Assembly (NCBI RefSeq): GCF_023101145.1
Contig: NZ_CP073714.1
Span: 2,728,001-2,792,000, forward strand
Length of the DNA: 64,000 nt
Origin: Paenibacillus pabuli
Lineage (GTDB): Bacteria; Bacillota; Bacilli; Paenibacillales; Paenibacillaceae
Reading direction: 5' to 3'
The first letter of the stretch is position 1. Every line of letters starts with the position of its first letter. Made by a program: the position numbers and the translations under genes. Shown one piece after another: positions 27,578 through 36,100 of this stretch. A model generated the notes under the pieces. The model was not told the DNA's origin, made no database searches, and saw only the letters and a list, made by a program, of their open reading frames with translations.

Positions 27578-29032
27578 ATGTCAAAGGAAAATGATAAGCA
27601 GTTTGTGACCGAAATTACACCTCAGGGCGAGGATTTCTCACGCTGGTACATTGATGTTATTAAAAAAGCTGATCTCATGGACTATTCACCCGTACGCGGT
27701 TGTATTGTTTTCAAACCGGATGGCTTTGAAATCTGGGAGCACATCAAGGATGAAATGGATCGTCGTTTCCGTGAAACGGGTCATCGTAATGCTTACTTCC
27801 CGATGTTCATCCCCGAGAGCTTTTTTCAAAAAGAAAAAGAACATGTTGAAGGCTTCAATCCCGAATTGCCTTGGGTAACAGAAGCGGGCGGAGAAAAGCT
27901 GGAAGAGCGTCTGGCAATCCGCCCAACCTCGGAGACGATCATTGGTCATATGTACTCCAAGTGGATTCAGTCGTATCGTGACTTGCCAGTACTGATCAAC
28001 CAATGGGCTAACGTGGTTCGCTGGGAGAAGAGAACACTGCCTTTCCTTCGCACAAGTGAGTTCCTGTGGCAAGAGGGCCATACGGCGCACGAGACAGAAG
28101 AGGAAGCACGTGAAGAAACGATGAAAATGCTTGAAATCTACCGCGAAGTGGTCGAAGAATATCTGGCAATTCCAGTCATTACAGGTCAGAAAACAAAATC
28201 CGAGAAATTTGCTGGTGCTGTAGATACGTTCTCCATCGAAGCAATGATGAAGGATGGGCGTGCGGTTCAAGCGGGAACTTCGCATTATATGGGTACGAAT
28301 TTTGCAAAAGCATTTGAGATCCAGTATCTTAGCCGCAACAACGTGCTGGAACTTGCTCACACGACTTCATGGGGAACGAGCACACGTCTGATCGGTGCGT
28401 TAATTATGGTTCACGGGGATGACCGTGGTTTGGTTCTTCCTCCAAAAGTCGCACCAACACAAGTGGTTATGATTCCTATTGGACCACCAAAAACACGTGA
28501 TGCCGTTGTAGGCCGTGCGGACGAGTTGTTCGCTGAACTGAAGCAAGCAGGAATTCGCGTGAAAATGGATGATCGCAGTGATGTTCGTCCAGGCTGGAAA
28601 TTCAATGAATACGAGATGCGTGGTGTTCCGATTCGTCTTGAGATTGGTCCGCGTGATATGGAGAACGGTGTGTGTGTTCTCGTTTCCCGGATTACTGGAG
28701 AGAAGAAAGTCGTTGAACAAGCCAATCTGGTGGAAGAGATTCAGAGCATGCTGACTCAAGTACAAGCCGATATGTTGCAGCGTGCTCGCACGTTTATGTC
28801 GGACAACTTCTACTCTGTAGATACGCTTGATGAGATGAAGGAATTGATGGAAAACAAACGCGGGTTCACACTGGCTGGATGGTGCGGTTCAGAAGCTTGC
28901 GAAGATAAAGTAAGAGAAGTAACAGGTGCAACGAGCCGGAACATTCCGTTCCAGCCTGCGGAAGAAAAGCATACCTGCCTGGCTTGTGGTGAACAAGCGA
29001 AACACACGGTAGTGTTTGCTAGAGCGTACTAA
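27578..29032 (+). CDS. proS: Prolyl-tRNA synthetase, archaeal/eukaryotic-type
   Basis: The enzyme charges tRNA-Pro. The ATG at 27578 gives 484 residues, clearly the short type-3 (archaeal/eukaryotic-like) form; the bacterial type, as in B. subtilis at this locus, is about 565 residues with an inserted editing domain. Visible marks are class II motif 2 (RTLPFLRTSEFLWQEGH), motif 3 (GTSTRLIGALIMVHGD), a C-terminal Cys pair domain (CGSEAC, CLACGE) and the terminal Tyr (FARAY). An in-frame ATG at 27557 lacks a ribosome binding site. Neighbours rseP and polC are as in Bacillus. Confidence 0.95.
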   Translation: MSKENDKQFVTEITPQGEDFSRWYIDVIKKADLMDYSPVRGCIVFKPDGFEIWEHIKDEMDRRFRETGHRNAYFPMFIPESFFQKEKEHVEGFNPELPWVTEAGGEKLEERLAIRPTSETIIGHMYSKWIQSYRDLPVLINQWANVVRWEKRTLPFLRTSEFLWQEGHTAHETEEEAREETMKMLEIYREVVEEYLAIPVITGQKTKSEKFAGAVDTFSIEAMMKDGRAVQAGTSHYMGTNFAKAFEIQYLSRNNVLELAHTTSWGTSTRLIGALIMVHGDDRGLVLPPKVAPTQVVMIPIGPPKTRDAVVGRADELFAELKQAGIRVKMDDRSDVRPGWKFNEYEMRGVPIRLEIGPRDMENGVCVLVSRITGEKKVVEQANLVEEIQSMLTQVQADMLQRARTFMSDNFYSVDTLDEMKELMENKRGFTLAGWCGSEACEDKVREVTGATSRNIPFQPAEEKHTCLACGEQAKHTVVFARAY

Positions 29033-29184
29033 GTCGGGAAGAGTTGACTAACAGCACCTATTCACCGTAAGAGTAAGGAATGGAGAGCTTCTGTCGGATA
29101 AAATGAGTCGGTGCGGGTTCGGATCGGGGACATTTTTGAATGCAGAGGCTTTTCCTGTTTCAAGGGGGTACAAGGAGGAACACG

Positions 29185-32100
29185 ATGAGTGGATTCGAGG
29201 AGAAGAGAAAACGGTTTGAGTTATTGATGAAACAGACGGAGCTTCCGGCTGGCCTGATAGAGCCCTACTTTTTGGATGGATGGATTGAACGGGTGGAGAC
29301 AAGCCGTAGCAACCGCGACTGGAATATTTTGATTGCTAAGGATACCCTGGTACCTGCTCCAATCTATCGAACATTTTGCCTGCACATCCAGGAGAAAATG
29401 AATCATATTTCCAAGATTACGTTTGGTTTCAAATATAGTGAGCAGGTCGAGATTGGTGATATTGTCAGTGAGTATTGGAACTTGTTCCTTGAATGGGTTA
29501 CACGGGAGATTCCGTCTGTTAATGGTTGGATGAATCGTACCAAGTTTGAATGTGAGGCAGATCTGCTGCAATTGACGATGAGTGATGCCATGTCAATGGA
29601 GCTTGCAAAGAAGAAGCAGATTGATCAAGCCATTACCACTTTTTATAATAAGTATTTTCAATTGCCCTTACGGGTCAAATTGTTGGTTGGTGAGGTTGAA
29701 AGCAACAAAGAAGCGATGGAGCAATTCCAGCTCAAGAAACGGGAAGAAGAACTTCAAGTTATCGAACAGATGATGAGTGAAGTGGACACAGAAATGCCTG
29801 AAGAGGAAGAACAGGGCGATGTTCGTTTGCAAATGGGATATGAAATCAAGGAACCACCTGTACCTATGCAGGAAATTCAAGATGAAGAGAAAAAGGTTAC
29901 GTTGCAGGGAACAGTCTTCGGTCTGGATCGCAAGGAATTGCGGAACGGGAATACCTTGTTTACTTTTTATCTGACGGATTTCACGGATTCCATGCAAATG
30001 AAGATGTTTGCCAAAACAAAAGAGGATGTCAGAATCCTTAGCTTGCTGGCTAATGGAAAATGGGTAAAAGTCCGTGGTCGTGTCGAATATGACCGGTTTA
30101 TGCAAATTCCGGAACTGGCCATGATCCCATCGGATCTGGTAGAAGTGAAAGCTCCGCCATCCCGCAAGGATAATGCAGCTGAGAAACGCGTTGAGTTCCA
30201 TTTGCATTCCACAATGAGTACGATGGATGCTGTTACTTCGATCGATAAATACGTAAAAACTGCAGCGGAATGGGGACACAAAGCAATCGCGGTAAGTGAT
30301 CATGGCGGTGTGCAGGTGTATCCGGAGGCGTCCAAAGCGGCCAAGAAAAACGGAATTAAAATGATCTATGGCCTTGAGGCCAATGTGGTAAACGATTCGG
30401 TTGCTGTAGTTATGGCACCGCAGCCGTTGGAACTCAAAACAGCGACATATATCGTCTTTGATATTGAGACCACAGGTCTATCCGTCACCCAGAACAAAAT
30501 TATCGAGATAGCTGCAGTAAAGGTGGAGGAAGGTAAAGAGATTGATCGTTTTGCGACGTTTGTAAATCCGCATGAGCGCATTCCGTATAACATTCAGCAG
30601 TTGACCAACATTAACGACGATATGGTGAAAGATGCGCCTGAACTAGAGCCGGTTATCCGTGATTTTGTAAAGTTCGCCGGAGATGGTGTATTGGTTGCAC
30701 ATAATGCGCGATTCGATATGGGCTTTATTCAGGCTTCACTGAAACAGCTGGGGATGCCCGAGCTTCCAAATCCTGTCCTCGATACGTTGGAACTTGCAAG
30801 GCTGTTATACCCCAAAATGAAGAACCACCGTCTGAATACGCTGGCGGATAAATATAAAGTAGCACTGGAAAGCCATCACCGGGCGATTGATGACACGATT
30901 GCGCTAGCAGGGATCCTGAATGGATTGATTAATGACGCTGCTCAGCTGAAAGGCCTGACCATGCTGGATCGCCTTAACGATTATGTCGGAGTTGATCTCT
31001 CAAATACGCGTCCATTCCACTGCGGAATATATGCTTTGAACGATGTTGGCAAAAAAAATCTCTATAAACTGGTGTCACTCTCCCATACAGAGCATTTCAA
31101 GCGGGTGCCTTGTATTCCAAAATCGAAGCTGATCAATTTGCGTGAAGGCCTCATTATTTTATCCGGTTGTGAAAAAGGGGAGTTTTTTGAGGCTGTGCTT
31201 AACAAATCGCTTGAAGAGGCGGAAGAGATCGCGCATTTCTATGACATTCTGGAGATCCAGCCGCTGACGATGTACATGCACTTGGTGGATAAAGGACTGG
31301 TGGCTACACCAGAGGAATTGAAGCTCGCGGTTCGTAAAGTTGTAGACATAGGAGCTAAATTGGGGAAACCGGTCATAGCTACAGGTAACGTGCATTACCT
31401 GGAGCCGCGCGACAAGCTATATCGGGATATCACCATTCACGGGATAACAGGCTTTAGCCCGCTCAAAGATCAACGTAAACCGGATGCTCACCTAAGAACG
31501 ACGGATGAAATGCTGGAAGAGTTCCAGTACCTGGGTCAAGATAAAGCTTACGAAGTTGTTGTTACGAATACAGTTGAATTGGCGGATCGATTCGAGGAAA
31601 TCAAGCTTTTCCCTGACAAGCTGTTTACCCCGATTCTGGAAGGCGCAGACGATGAAATTCGCAATACGTGCTACAATACGGCCAAGTCGATTTATGGTGA
31701 GGAACTGCCAGAAGTCATAGTGGCACGACTGGAGAAAGAATTGAATCCAATTATCAAATACGGTTTTTCTGCCAACTATCTGATCTCGGAACGTCTGGTT
31801 AAAAAGTCAAATCAGGACGGTTACCTTGTCGGCTCCCGGGGATCGGTTGGCTCGTCTGTCGTTGCTACTTTTTTGGGGATTTCCGAGGTTAATCCGCTGC
31901 CAGCACACTATATTTGTGTGAATCCGGAGTGCAAGCACAGCGAGTGGTTCCTCGACGGAAGCGTGCCGAGTGGATTTGACCTTCCTGAAAAAGAGTGCCC
32001 TCAATGTGGAGGCCCTTTAAAAGGCGAAGGGCAGGATATTCCTTTTGAGACTTTCCTTGGCTTTAAAGGGGACAAGGTTCCCGATATTGACTTGAACTTC

Positions 32101-33504
32101 TCGGGTGATTATCAGCCGCATGCCCACAACTATACGAAAGTGCTTTTCAGCGAAAAGAGTGTGTTCCGTGCGGGCACCATTGGTACGGTGGCTGAGAAGA
32201 CGGCATTTGGTTTTGCCAAGAAATACGAGGAAGAACATCATAAGAAATGGCGCGGGGCTGAGCTGAACCGTTTGGCTTCCGGTTGTACCGGGGTTAAACG
32301 TAGCACGGGACAGCATCCCGGTGGTATTGTCGTGGTACCGGATTATATTGAAGTGGAAGATGTAACACCTGTACAATTCCCGGCCGATGACGTTAACGCG
32401 GAGTGGAAAACAACACACTTTGACTATCACGCCTTTGAAGAGAACTTGCTAAAACTCGATATTCTGGGACACGATGATCCAACCATGATGCGAATGCTGC
32501 AGGATTTGACTGGTGTCGATCCTACCACCATTCCGATGAATGATCCTAAAGTCATGAGTATGTTCAACTCGACAGAGGCATTAGGCGTTACACCAGAGCA
32601 GATTCGTTCACCAGTGGCCACTTTTGGTGTGCCAGAGATGGGGACGAAATTTGTACGTCAGATGCTTGTCGAATCCCAGCCTTCTTCTTTTGCCGATCTA
32701 CTTCAGATCTCTGGATTGTCTCATGGTACCGGAGTATGGCTTGGAAACGCACAAGATCTAATCAAAAATGGGACGTGCAACATCAAAACGGTAATTGGTT
32801 GCCGGGATGATATCATGTTATTCCTGATTTATAAGGCGGGCATGGACGCGAGCCTTGCCTTTAAGATTACGGAGAGTGTGCGTAAGGGTCGTGGTTTGCC
32901 GCAAGAATGGATTGATGAGATGAAAAATTGCAAAGTGCCGCAATGGTACATTGATTCCTGTCTGAAAATCCAGTACATGTTTCCGAAGGCCCACGCGGCC
33001 GCTTATGTAATCTCGGCAGTACGTACAGCTTACTTTAAGCTGTATCACCCCATTGAATATTACGCGACATATTTCACAGTCCGTGCGGATGAGTTTGATA
33101 TTGAACTGGTATGTCAGGGGTACGAGCCCATCTATCGGAAGATCGTAGAGATCGAGCAATTAGGTTTCCAGGCACCGCCAAAAGAAAAGAACATGCTGCC
33201 TGTCCTGGAGATGGCATTGGAAATGACAGCACGTGGATACTCTCTCAAACCGATTGATCTGTATCGTTCAGAAGCGACGAAGTTTATTGTTGACGGAAAT
33301 TCACTTATTCCTCCGTTCTCGGCATTGGGAGGAATCGGGGATAATGCTGCACGCAATATCGCTGCGGCAAGAGAGCATGGGGAGTTTCTGTCGATAGAAG
33401 ATTTCCAGCAGAAGTCCAAAGCAAGTAAAACCATAGTTGAGCTGCTGACGGGTATGGGATGCTTCAGAGGTTTGCCGGAAAGCAATCAGTTATCCTTGTT
33501 CTAA
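29185..33504 (+). CDS. polC: DNA polymerase III PolC-type alpha subunit
   Basis: PolC is the main replicative polymerase of low-GC Firmicutes, with built-in proofreading. I use the ATG at 29185 behind AAGGAGGA (1439 residues). Order: N-terminal domains, an OB fold (about 235-325), a PHP domain (HLHSTMS at 339-345) split by the inserted 3'-5' exonuclease (FDIETTG, D426), then the palm with catalytic D967 and D969 (PDIDLNFSGDYQ), and fingers. A Cys-rich zinc loop (CVNPEC, CPQCGG) precedes the palm. No strong terminator was found right after the gene. Confidence 0.98.
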   Translation: MSGFEEKRKRFELLMKQTELPAGLIEPYFLDGWIERVETSRSNRDWNILIAKDTLVPAPIYRTFCLHIQEKMNHISKITFGFKYSEQVEIGDIVSEYWNLFLEWVTREIPSVNGWMNRTKFECEADLLQLTMSDAMSMELAKKKQIDQAITTFYNKYFQLPLRVKLLVGEVESNKEAMEQFQLKKREEELQVIEQMMSEVDTEMPEEEEQGDVRLQMGYEIKEPPVPMQEIQDEEKKVTLQGTVFGLDRKELRNGNTLFTFYLTDFTDSMQMKMFAKTKEDVRILSLLANGKWVKVRGRVEYDRFMQIPELAMIPSDLVEVKAPPSRKDNAAEKRVEFHLHSTMSTMDAVTSIDKYVKTAAEWGHKAIAVSDHGGVQVYPEASKAAKKNGIKMIYGLEANVVNDSVAVVMAPQPLELKTATYIVFDIETTGLSVTQNKIIEIAAVKVEEGKEIDRFATFVNPHERIPYNIQQLTNINDDMVKDAPELEPVIRDFVKFAGDGVLVAHNARFDMGFIQASLKQLGMPELPNPVLDTLELARLLYPKMKNHRLNTLADKYKVALESHHRAIDDTIALAGILNGLINDAAQLKGLTMLDRLNDYVGVDLSNTRPFHCGIYALNDVGKKNLYKLVSLSHTEHFKRVPCIPKSKLINLREGLIILSGCEKGEFFEAVLNKSLEEAEEIAHFYDILEIQPLTMYMHLVDKGLVATPEELKLAVRKVVDIGAKLGKPVIATGNVHYLEPRDKLYRDITIHGITGFSPLKDQRKPDAHLRTTDEMLEEFQYLGQDKAYEVVVTNTVELADRFEEIKLFPDKLFTPILEGADDEIRNTCYNTAKSIYGEELPEVIVARLEKELNPIIKYGFSANYLISERLVKKSNQDGYLVGSRGSVGSSVVATFLGISEVNPLPAHYICVNPECKHSEWFLDGSVPSGFDLPEKECPQCGGPLKGEGQDIPFETFLGFKGDKVPDIDLNFSGDYQPHAHNYTKVLFSEKSVFRAGTIGTVAEKTAFGFAKKYEEEHHKKWRGAELNRLASGCTGVKRSTGQHPGGIVVVPDYIEVEDVTPVQFPADDVNAEWKTTHFDYHAFEENLLKLDILGHDDPTMMRMLQDLTGVDPTTIPMNDPKVMSMFNSTEALGVTPEQIRSPVATFGVPEMGTKFVRQMLVESQPSSFADLLQISGLSHGTGVWLGNAQDLIKNGTCNIKTVIGCRDDIMLFLIYKAGMDASLAFKITESVRKGRGLPQEWIDEMKNCKVPQWYIDSCLKIQYMFPKAHAAAYVISAVRTAYFKLYHPIEYYATYFTVRADEFDIELVCQGYEPIYRKIVEIEQLGFQAPPKEKNMLPVLEMALEMTARGYSLKPIDLYRSEATKFIVDGNSLIPPFSALGGIGDNAARNIAAAREHGEFLSIEDFQQKSKASKTIVELLTGMGCFRGLPESNQLSLF

Positions 33505-33594
33505 AACTGCGTTTTAAGTATTCGATTATGCTCTAATATGCGATTACGCGAATTTTTCTTCATTAGTGGTTAAAATGGCTGAGTGATCGCTTAC

Positions 33595-33623
33595 TTGTCA
33601 CTATTACCAGACTATGTTATAAT
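33595..33623 (+). promoter_or_regulatory. Strong sigma-A promoter of the rimP-nusA-infB operon
   Basis: TTGTCA at 33595-33600 and a perfect TATAAT at 33618-33623 are separated by exactly 17 bases. Transcription would start near 33630 and make a leader of about 134 bases before rimP. This is the best sigma-A promoter seen in the window. Confidence 0.85.
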
Positions 33624-33654
33624 TTTTGAAGTGAACGAGATAGTACGAATTTCT

Positions 33655-33685
33655 AAAGAGTGGGGAAACCCACTCTTTAGTCTTT
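33655..33685 (+). promoter_or_regulatory. Leader hairpin upstream of rimP, candidate attenuator
   Basis: AAAGAGTGGG (33655-33664) and CCCACTCTTT (33669-33678) form a perfect 10-bp stem with a GAAA loop, starting about 25 bases after the expected start site and followed by the interrupted U tract AGTCTTT. In B. subtilis the corresponding operon is controlled by NusA-dependent termination in its leader. A strong stem with a broken U tract fits that kind of terminator, but it is unproven here. Confidence 0.6.
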
Positions 33686-33763
33686 GGTATACAAGAATCT
33701 TGGGTAATGAAGAAATTGCCAGTCAGTATTTGCTGGTGTAACCTAAGTTGGAGGTTATCGGTT

Positions 33764-34225
33764 TTGAGCACAACGAACATTAAATCTACCGTGGAAGAAA
33801 TGATCCAACCCTACTTGAACGAACAAGGCTTCGAGCTGGTTGACATCGAATACGTCAAAGAAGGCAGCAACTGGTTTTTACGGGTGTATGTCGACAAAGA
33901 GGGTGGCATCGACATCGACGATTGTGTCTTGATCAGCGAAAAGCTAAGCGCCAAGCTGGATGAGAATGATCCGATTCCAACCATCTATTTCCTTGAAGTG
34001 TCTTCTCCCGGTGCGGAGCGTCCACTGAAAAAACCGGAGGACGTTGCCAAATCCGTAGGCAAAAATGTATTTGTTACAACCTACGAGCCGGTAAATGGTA
34101 TAAAGGAATTTGAAGGCAAGCTGCTTTCCTTTGATAACGGGGAACTTGTGATCGAATCAGGCAAGAAACAGCATGCCATTCTTTATGACAAGGTTGCGAG
34201 TGCGCGCCTGGCCATTCTGTTTTAA
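33764..34225 (+). CDS. rimP: Ribosome maturation factor RimP
   Basis: RimP helps mature the 30S subunit. The start is the TTG at 33764 with TTGGAGG about 8 bases upstream, giving MSTTNIKSTVEEMIQPYLNE and 153 residues, the family length. Reading from 33707 would add 19 residues unlike the family. It shows the conserved GFELVDIEYVKEG and SSPGAERPL stretches. It is the first gene of the operon, preceded by the promoter and hairpin described separately. Confidence 0.96.
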   Translation: MSTTNIKSTVEEMIQPYLNEQGFELVDIEYVKEGSNWFLRVYVDKEGGIDIDDCVLISEKLSAKLDENDPIPTIYFLEVSSPGAERPLKKPEDVAKSVGKNVFVTTYEPVNGIKEFEGKLLSFDNGELVIESGKKQHAILYDKVASARLAILF

Positions 34226-34257
34226 GTGCCTTGTTCACTTATTAATGAAAAAAGACA

Positions 34258-34321
34258 CATCTCACGATAACGGCAAGGTGCTCATGAGTTTAGAGCCTTT
34301 CGCCGTTTTACGTATGAGATG
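34258..34321 (+). promoter_or_regulatory. Large hairpin between rimP and nusA
   Basis: CATCTCA (34258-34264) pairs with TGAGATG (34315-34321); inside, ACGGC pairs with GCCGT, AAG with CTT and GCTC with GAGC, giving a long, interrupted stem of about 64 bases. It has no T tract. It lies 10 bases before the nusA Shine-Dalgarno, so it may affect nusA translation, mRNA processing or stability. Confidence 0.5.
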
Positions 34322-34348
34322 CCATGTTTGAAAGGGGGATCAACATTC

Positions 34349-35446
34349 ATGAGTATGGATTTTATTGAAGCAATGAATGAATTGGAGCGGGAAAAAGGGA
34401 TCAGCAAGGATGTGCTGTTTGAAGCGATCGAGGCAGCACTTATCTCCAGCTATAAGCGTAATTTCAACACCGCCCAGAATGTGCGTGTTGATATGAACCG
34501 CAATACGGGAGTCATCCGGGTGTATGCTCGTAAATTGATCGTGGAAGAAGTCCTGGATTCACGTACCGAAATTTCATTGCCTGCTGCACGAGAGATCAAC
34601 CCACACTTCCAGCTGGAAGATATTGCGGAGATTGAAGTTACACCGCGTGATTTCGGACGTATCGCCGCACAAACTGCCAAACAGGTAGTGACCCAGCGGA
34701 TTCGTGAAGCCGAACGCGGCCTGATCTACAACGCTTTCGTTGATAAGGAAGAAGATATCGTTACGGGAGTGGTGCAGCGTCAGGATTTGCGCAATATCTA
34801 CATCGATCTGGGCAAAATCGAAGCGGCATTGCCGCTGACCGAATTGATGCCGAACGAGAAGTTTGTTCATGGTGACCGTATTAAAGCGTACATCACCAAG
34901 GTCGAGAATACGACCAAAGGGCCGCAAATCATCTTGTCCCGTACCCATCCGGGCTTGTTGAAACGTCTCTTTGAACTGGAAGTACCTGAAATTTTTGACG
35001 GTGTAGTCGAGATCCGCTCTGTCGCACGTGAAGCGGGCTTCCGCTCCAAAATCGCTGTTCATTCCCGCAATGAGGAAGTTGATCCGGTTGGATCATGTGT
35101 AGGTCCTAAGGGAATGCGCGTGCAGACCATTGTGGGTGAGCTGCGCGGTGAAAAAATTGACATCGTTCGTTTCTCCGATCAGGTGGACGAATATGTGGCT
35201 AATGCACTTAGTCCTTCCAAAGTATTGGAAGTTCAAGTATTCGAGGAAGATAAGATGGCTCGGGTTATTGTTCCTGACTATCAGCTGTCCCTCGCCATTG
35301 GGATCAAAGGTCAAAATGCCCGATTGGCAGCCAAACTGACTGGCTGGAAAATCGACATTAAGAGCGAGAGCCAGGCGGAACAGGAATTCGGCAGAGAGAA
35401 AGATTCTTCTTCGGAAATGCACCAAGATTCCGTCTCCGTCGACTAA
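34349..35446 (+). CDS. nusA: Transcription termination/antitermination factor NusA
   Basis: NusA binds RNA polymerase and influences pausing, termination and rRNA antitermination. The ATG at 34349 lies about 10 bases after AAAGGGGG and gives 365 residues. Order: N-terminal polymerase-binding domain (1-~125), S1 domain (about 135-200), and two KH domains (GPKGMRVQ near 252 and IGIKGQNARLA near 320). Like other Gram-positive NusA it lacks the acidic repeats of the E. coli C-terminus. Confidence 0.97.
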   Translation: MSMDFIEAMNELEREKGISKDVLFEAIEAALISSYKRNFNTAQNVRVDMNRNTGVIRVYARKLIVEEVLDSRTEISLPAAREINPHFQLEDIAEIEVTPRDFGRIAAQTAKQVVTQRIREAERGLIYNAFVDKEEDIVTGVVQRQDLRNIYIDLGKIEAALPLTELMPNEKFVHGDRIKAYITKVENTTKGPQIILSRTHPGLLKRLFELEVPEIFDGVVEIRSVAREAGFRSKIAVHSRNEEVDPVGSCVGPKGMRVQTIVGELRGEKIDIVRFSDQVDEYVANALSPSKVLEVQVFEEDKMARVIVPDYQLSLAIGIKGQNARLAAKLTGWKIDIKSESQAEQEFGREKDSSSEMHQDSVSVD

Positions 35447-35472
35447 AGTAAAGCACGGGGGGGCGCTAACGT

Positions 35473-35781
35473 ATGAAAACAAAAAAAGTACCGCTGCGCA
35501 AATGTGTGGCGTGTCAGGAAATGATGCCCAAAAAGCAGCTGATCCGTATCGTTAAAACGCCAGAGGATGAAGTGCTGATCGATTTGACTGGCAAAAAATC
35601 CGGACGTGGTGCTTATTTATGCGGCAAAGAGTCCTGTTTTAAGCTTGCACTCAAAAACCGGTCTTTGGATCGGGCGTTAAAGGGCAAAGTCTCACCGGAA
35701 ATTTATGAGCAATTGGCAGCTGATTTCGTTGCGGTAGAGGACGAATTCATAGCAGCACAGGAGCGTGAACATGATGAATAA
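35473..35781 (+). CDS. rnpM: RNase P modulator RnpM (YlxR)
   Basis: The 102-residue basic protein has the YlxR fold signature RKCVACQEMMPKKQLIRIV and GRGAYLCGKESCF. YlxR has been described as an RNA-binding protein that modulates RNase P in B. subtilis. It sits in the conserved nusA-ylxR-ylxQ-infB order. Its end overlaps the ylxQ start. Confidence 0.93.
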   Translation: MKTKKVPLRKCVACQEMMPKKQLIRIVKTPEDEVLIDLTGKKSGRGAYLCGKESCFKLALKNRSLDRALKGKVSPEIYEQLAADFVAVEDEFIAAQEREHDE

Positions 35782-36100
35782 TAAAACATTGTCTTATCTG
35801 GGACTCTCCATGCGTGCAGGCAAACTTGTAACCGGTGAAGAAATTGTACTTAAAGCGATCCGTTCTTCCGAAGCTAAAATGGTTATTGTTGCGGGTGACG
35901 CCTCGGCCAATACACAAAAGAAATTTCGCGACAAATGCGGGACGTATAAAGTTCCACTGGTGATCGGATTTGACCGGGATAGTCTGGGTTCAAGTATCGG
36001 TAAAGAAACGCGGGTTGTTCTTGCAGTAACGGATCGAGGGTTTGCAAAAATGATCTCCAAGCAAGTCGGTATAATGTCGGAGGTGGAGTATATTGAGTAA
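35771..36100 (+). CDS. ylxQ: YlxQ, L7Ae/L30e-family RNA-binding protein
   Basis: YlxQ is a small ribosomal-protein-like RNA-binding protein (L7Ae/L30e/Gadd45 fold) that recognises kink-turns. I chose the ATG at 35771, 7 bases after AGGAG, rather than GTG 35765 (109 residues). The sequence [15 protein letters not shown] and [14 protein letters not shown] is characteristic. It overlaps rnpM upstream and infB downstream. In B. subtilis the protein was also named RplGA. Confidence 0.92.
   Translation: MMNNKTLSYLGLSMRAGKLVTGEEIVLKAIRSSEAKMVIVAGDASANTQKKFRDKCGTYKVPLVIGFDRDSLGSSIGKETRVVLAVTDRGFAKMISKQVGIMSEVEYIE

Noticed and set aside
33505..33590. Terminator after polC
   Set aside because: ATTCG/CGAAT with a T tract near 33523-33557 gives only a 5-bp stem with a large loop; too weak to call.
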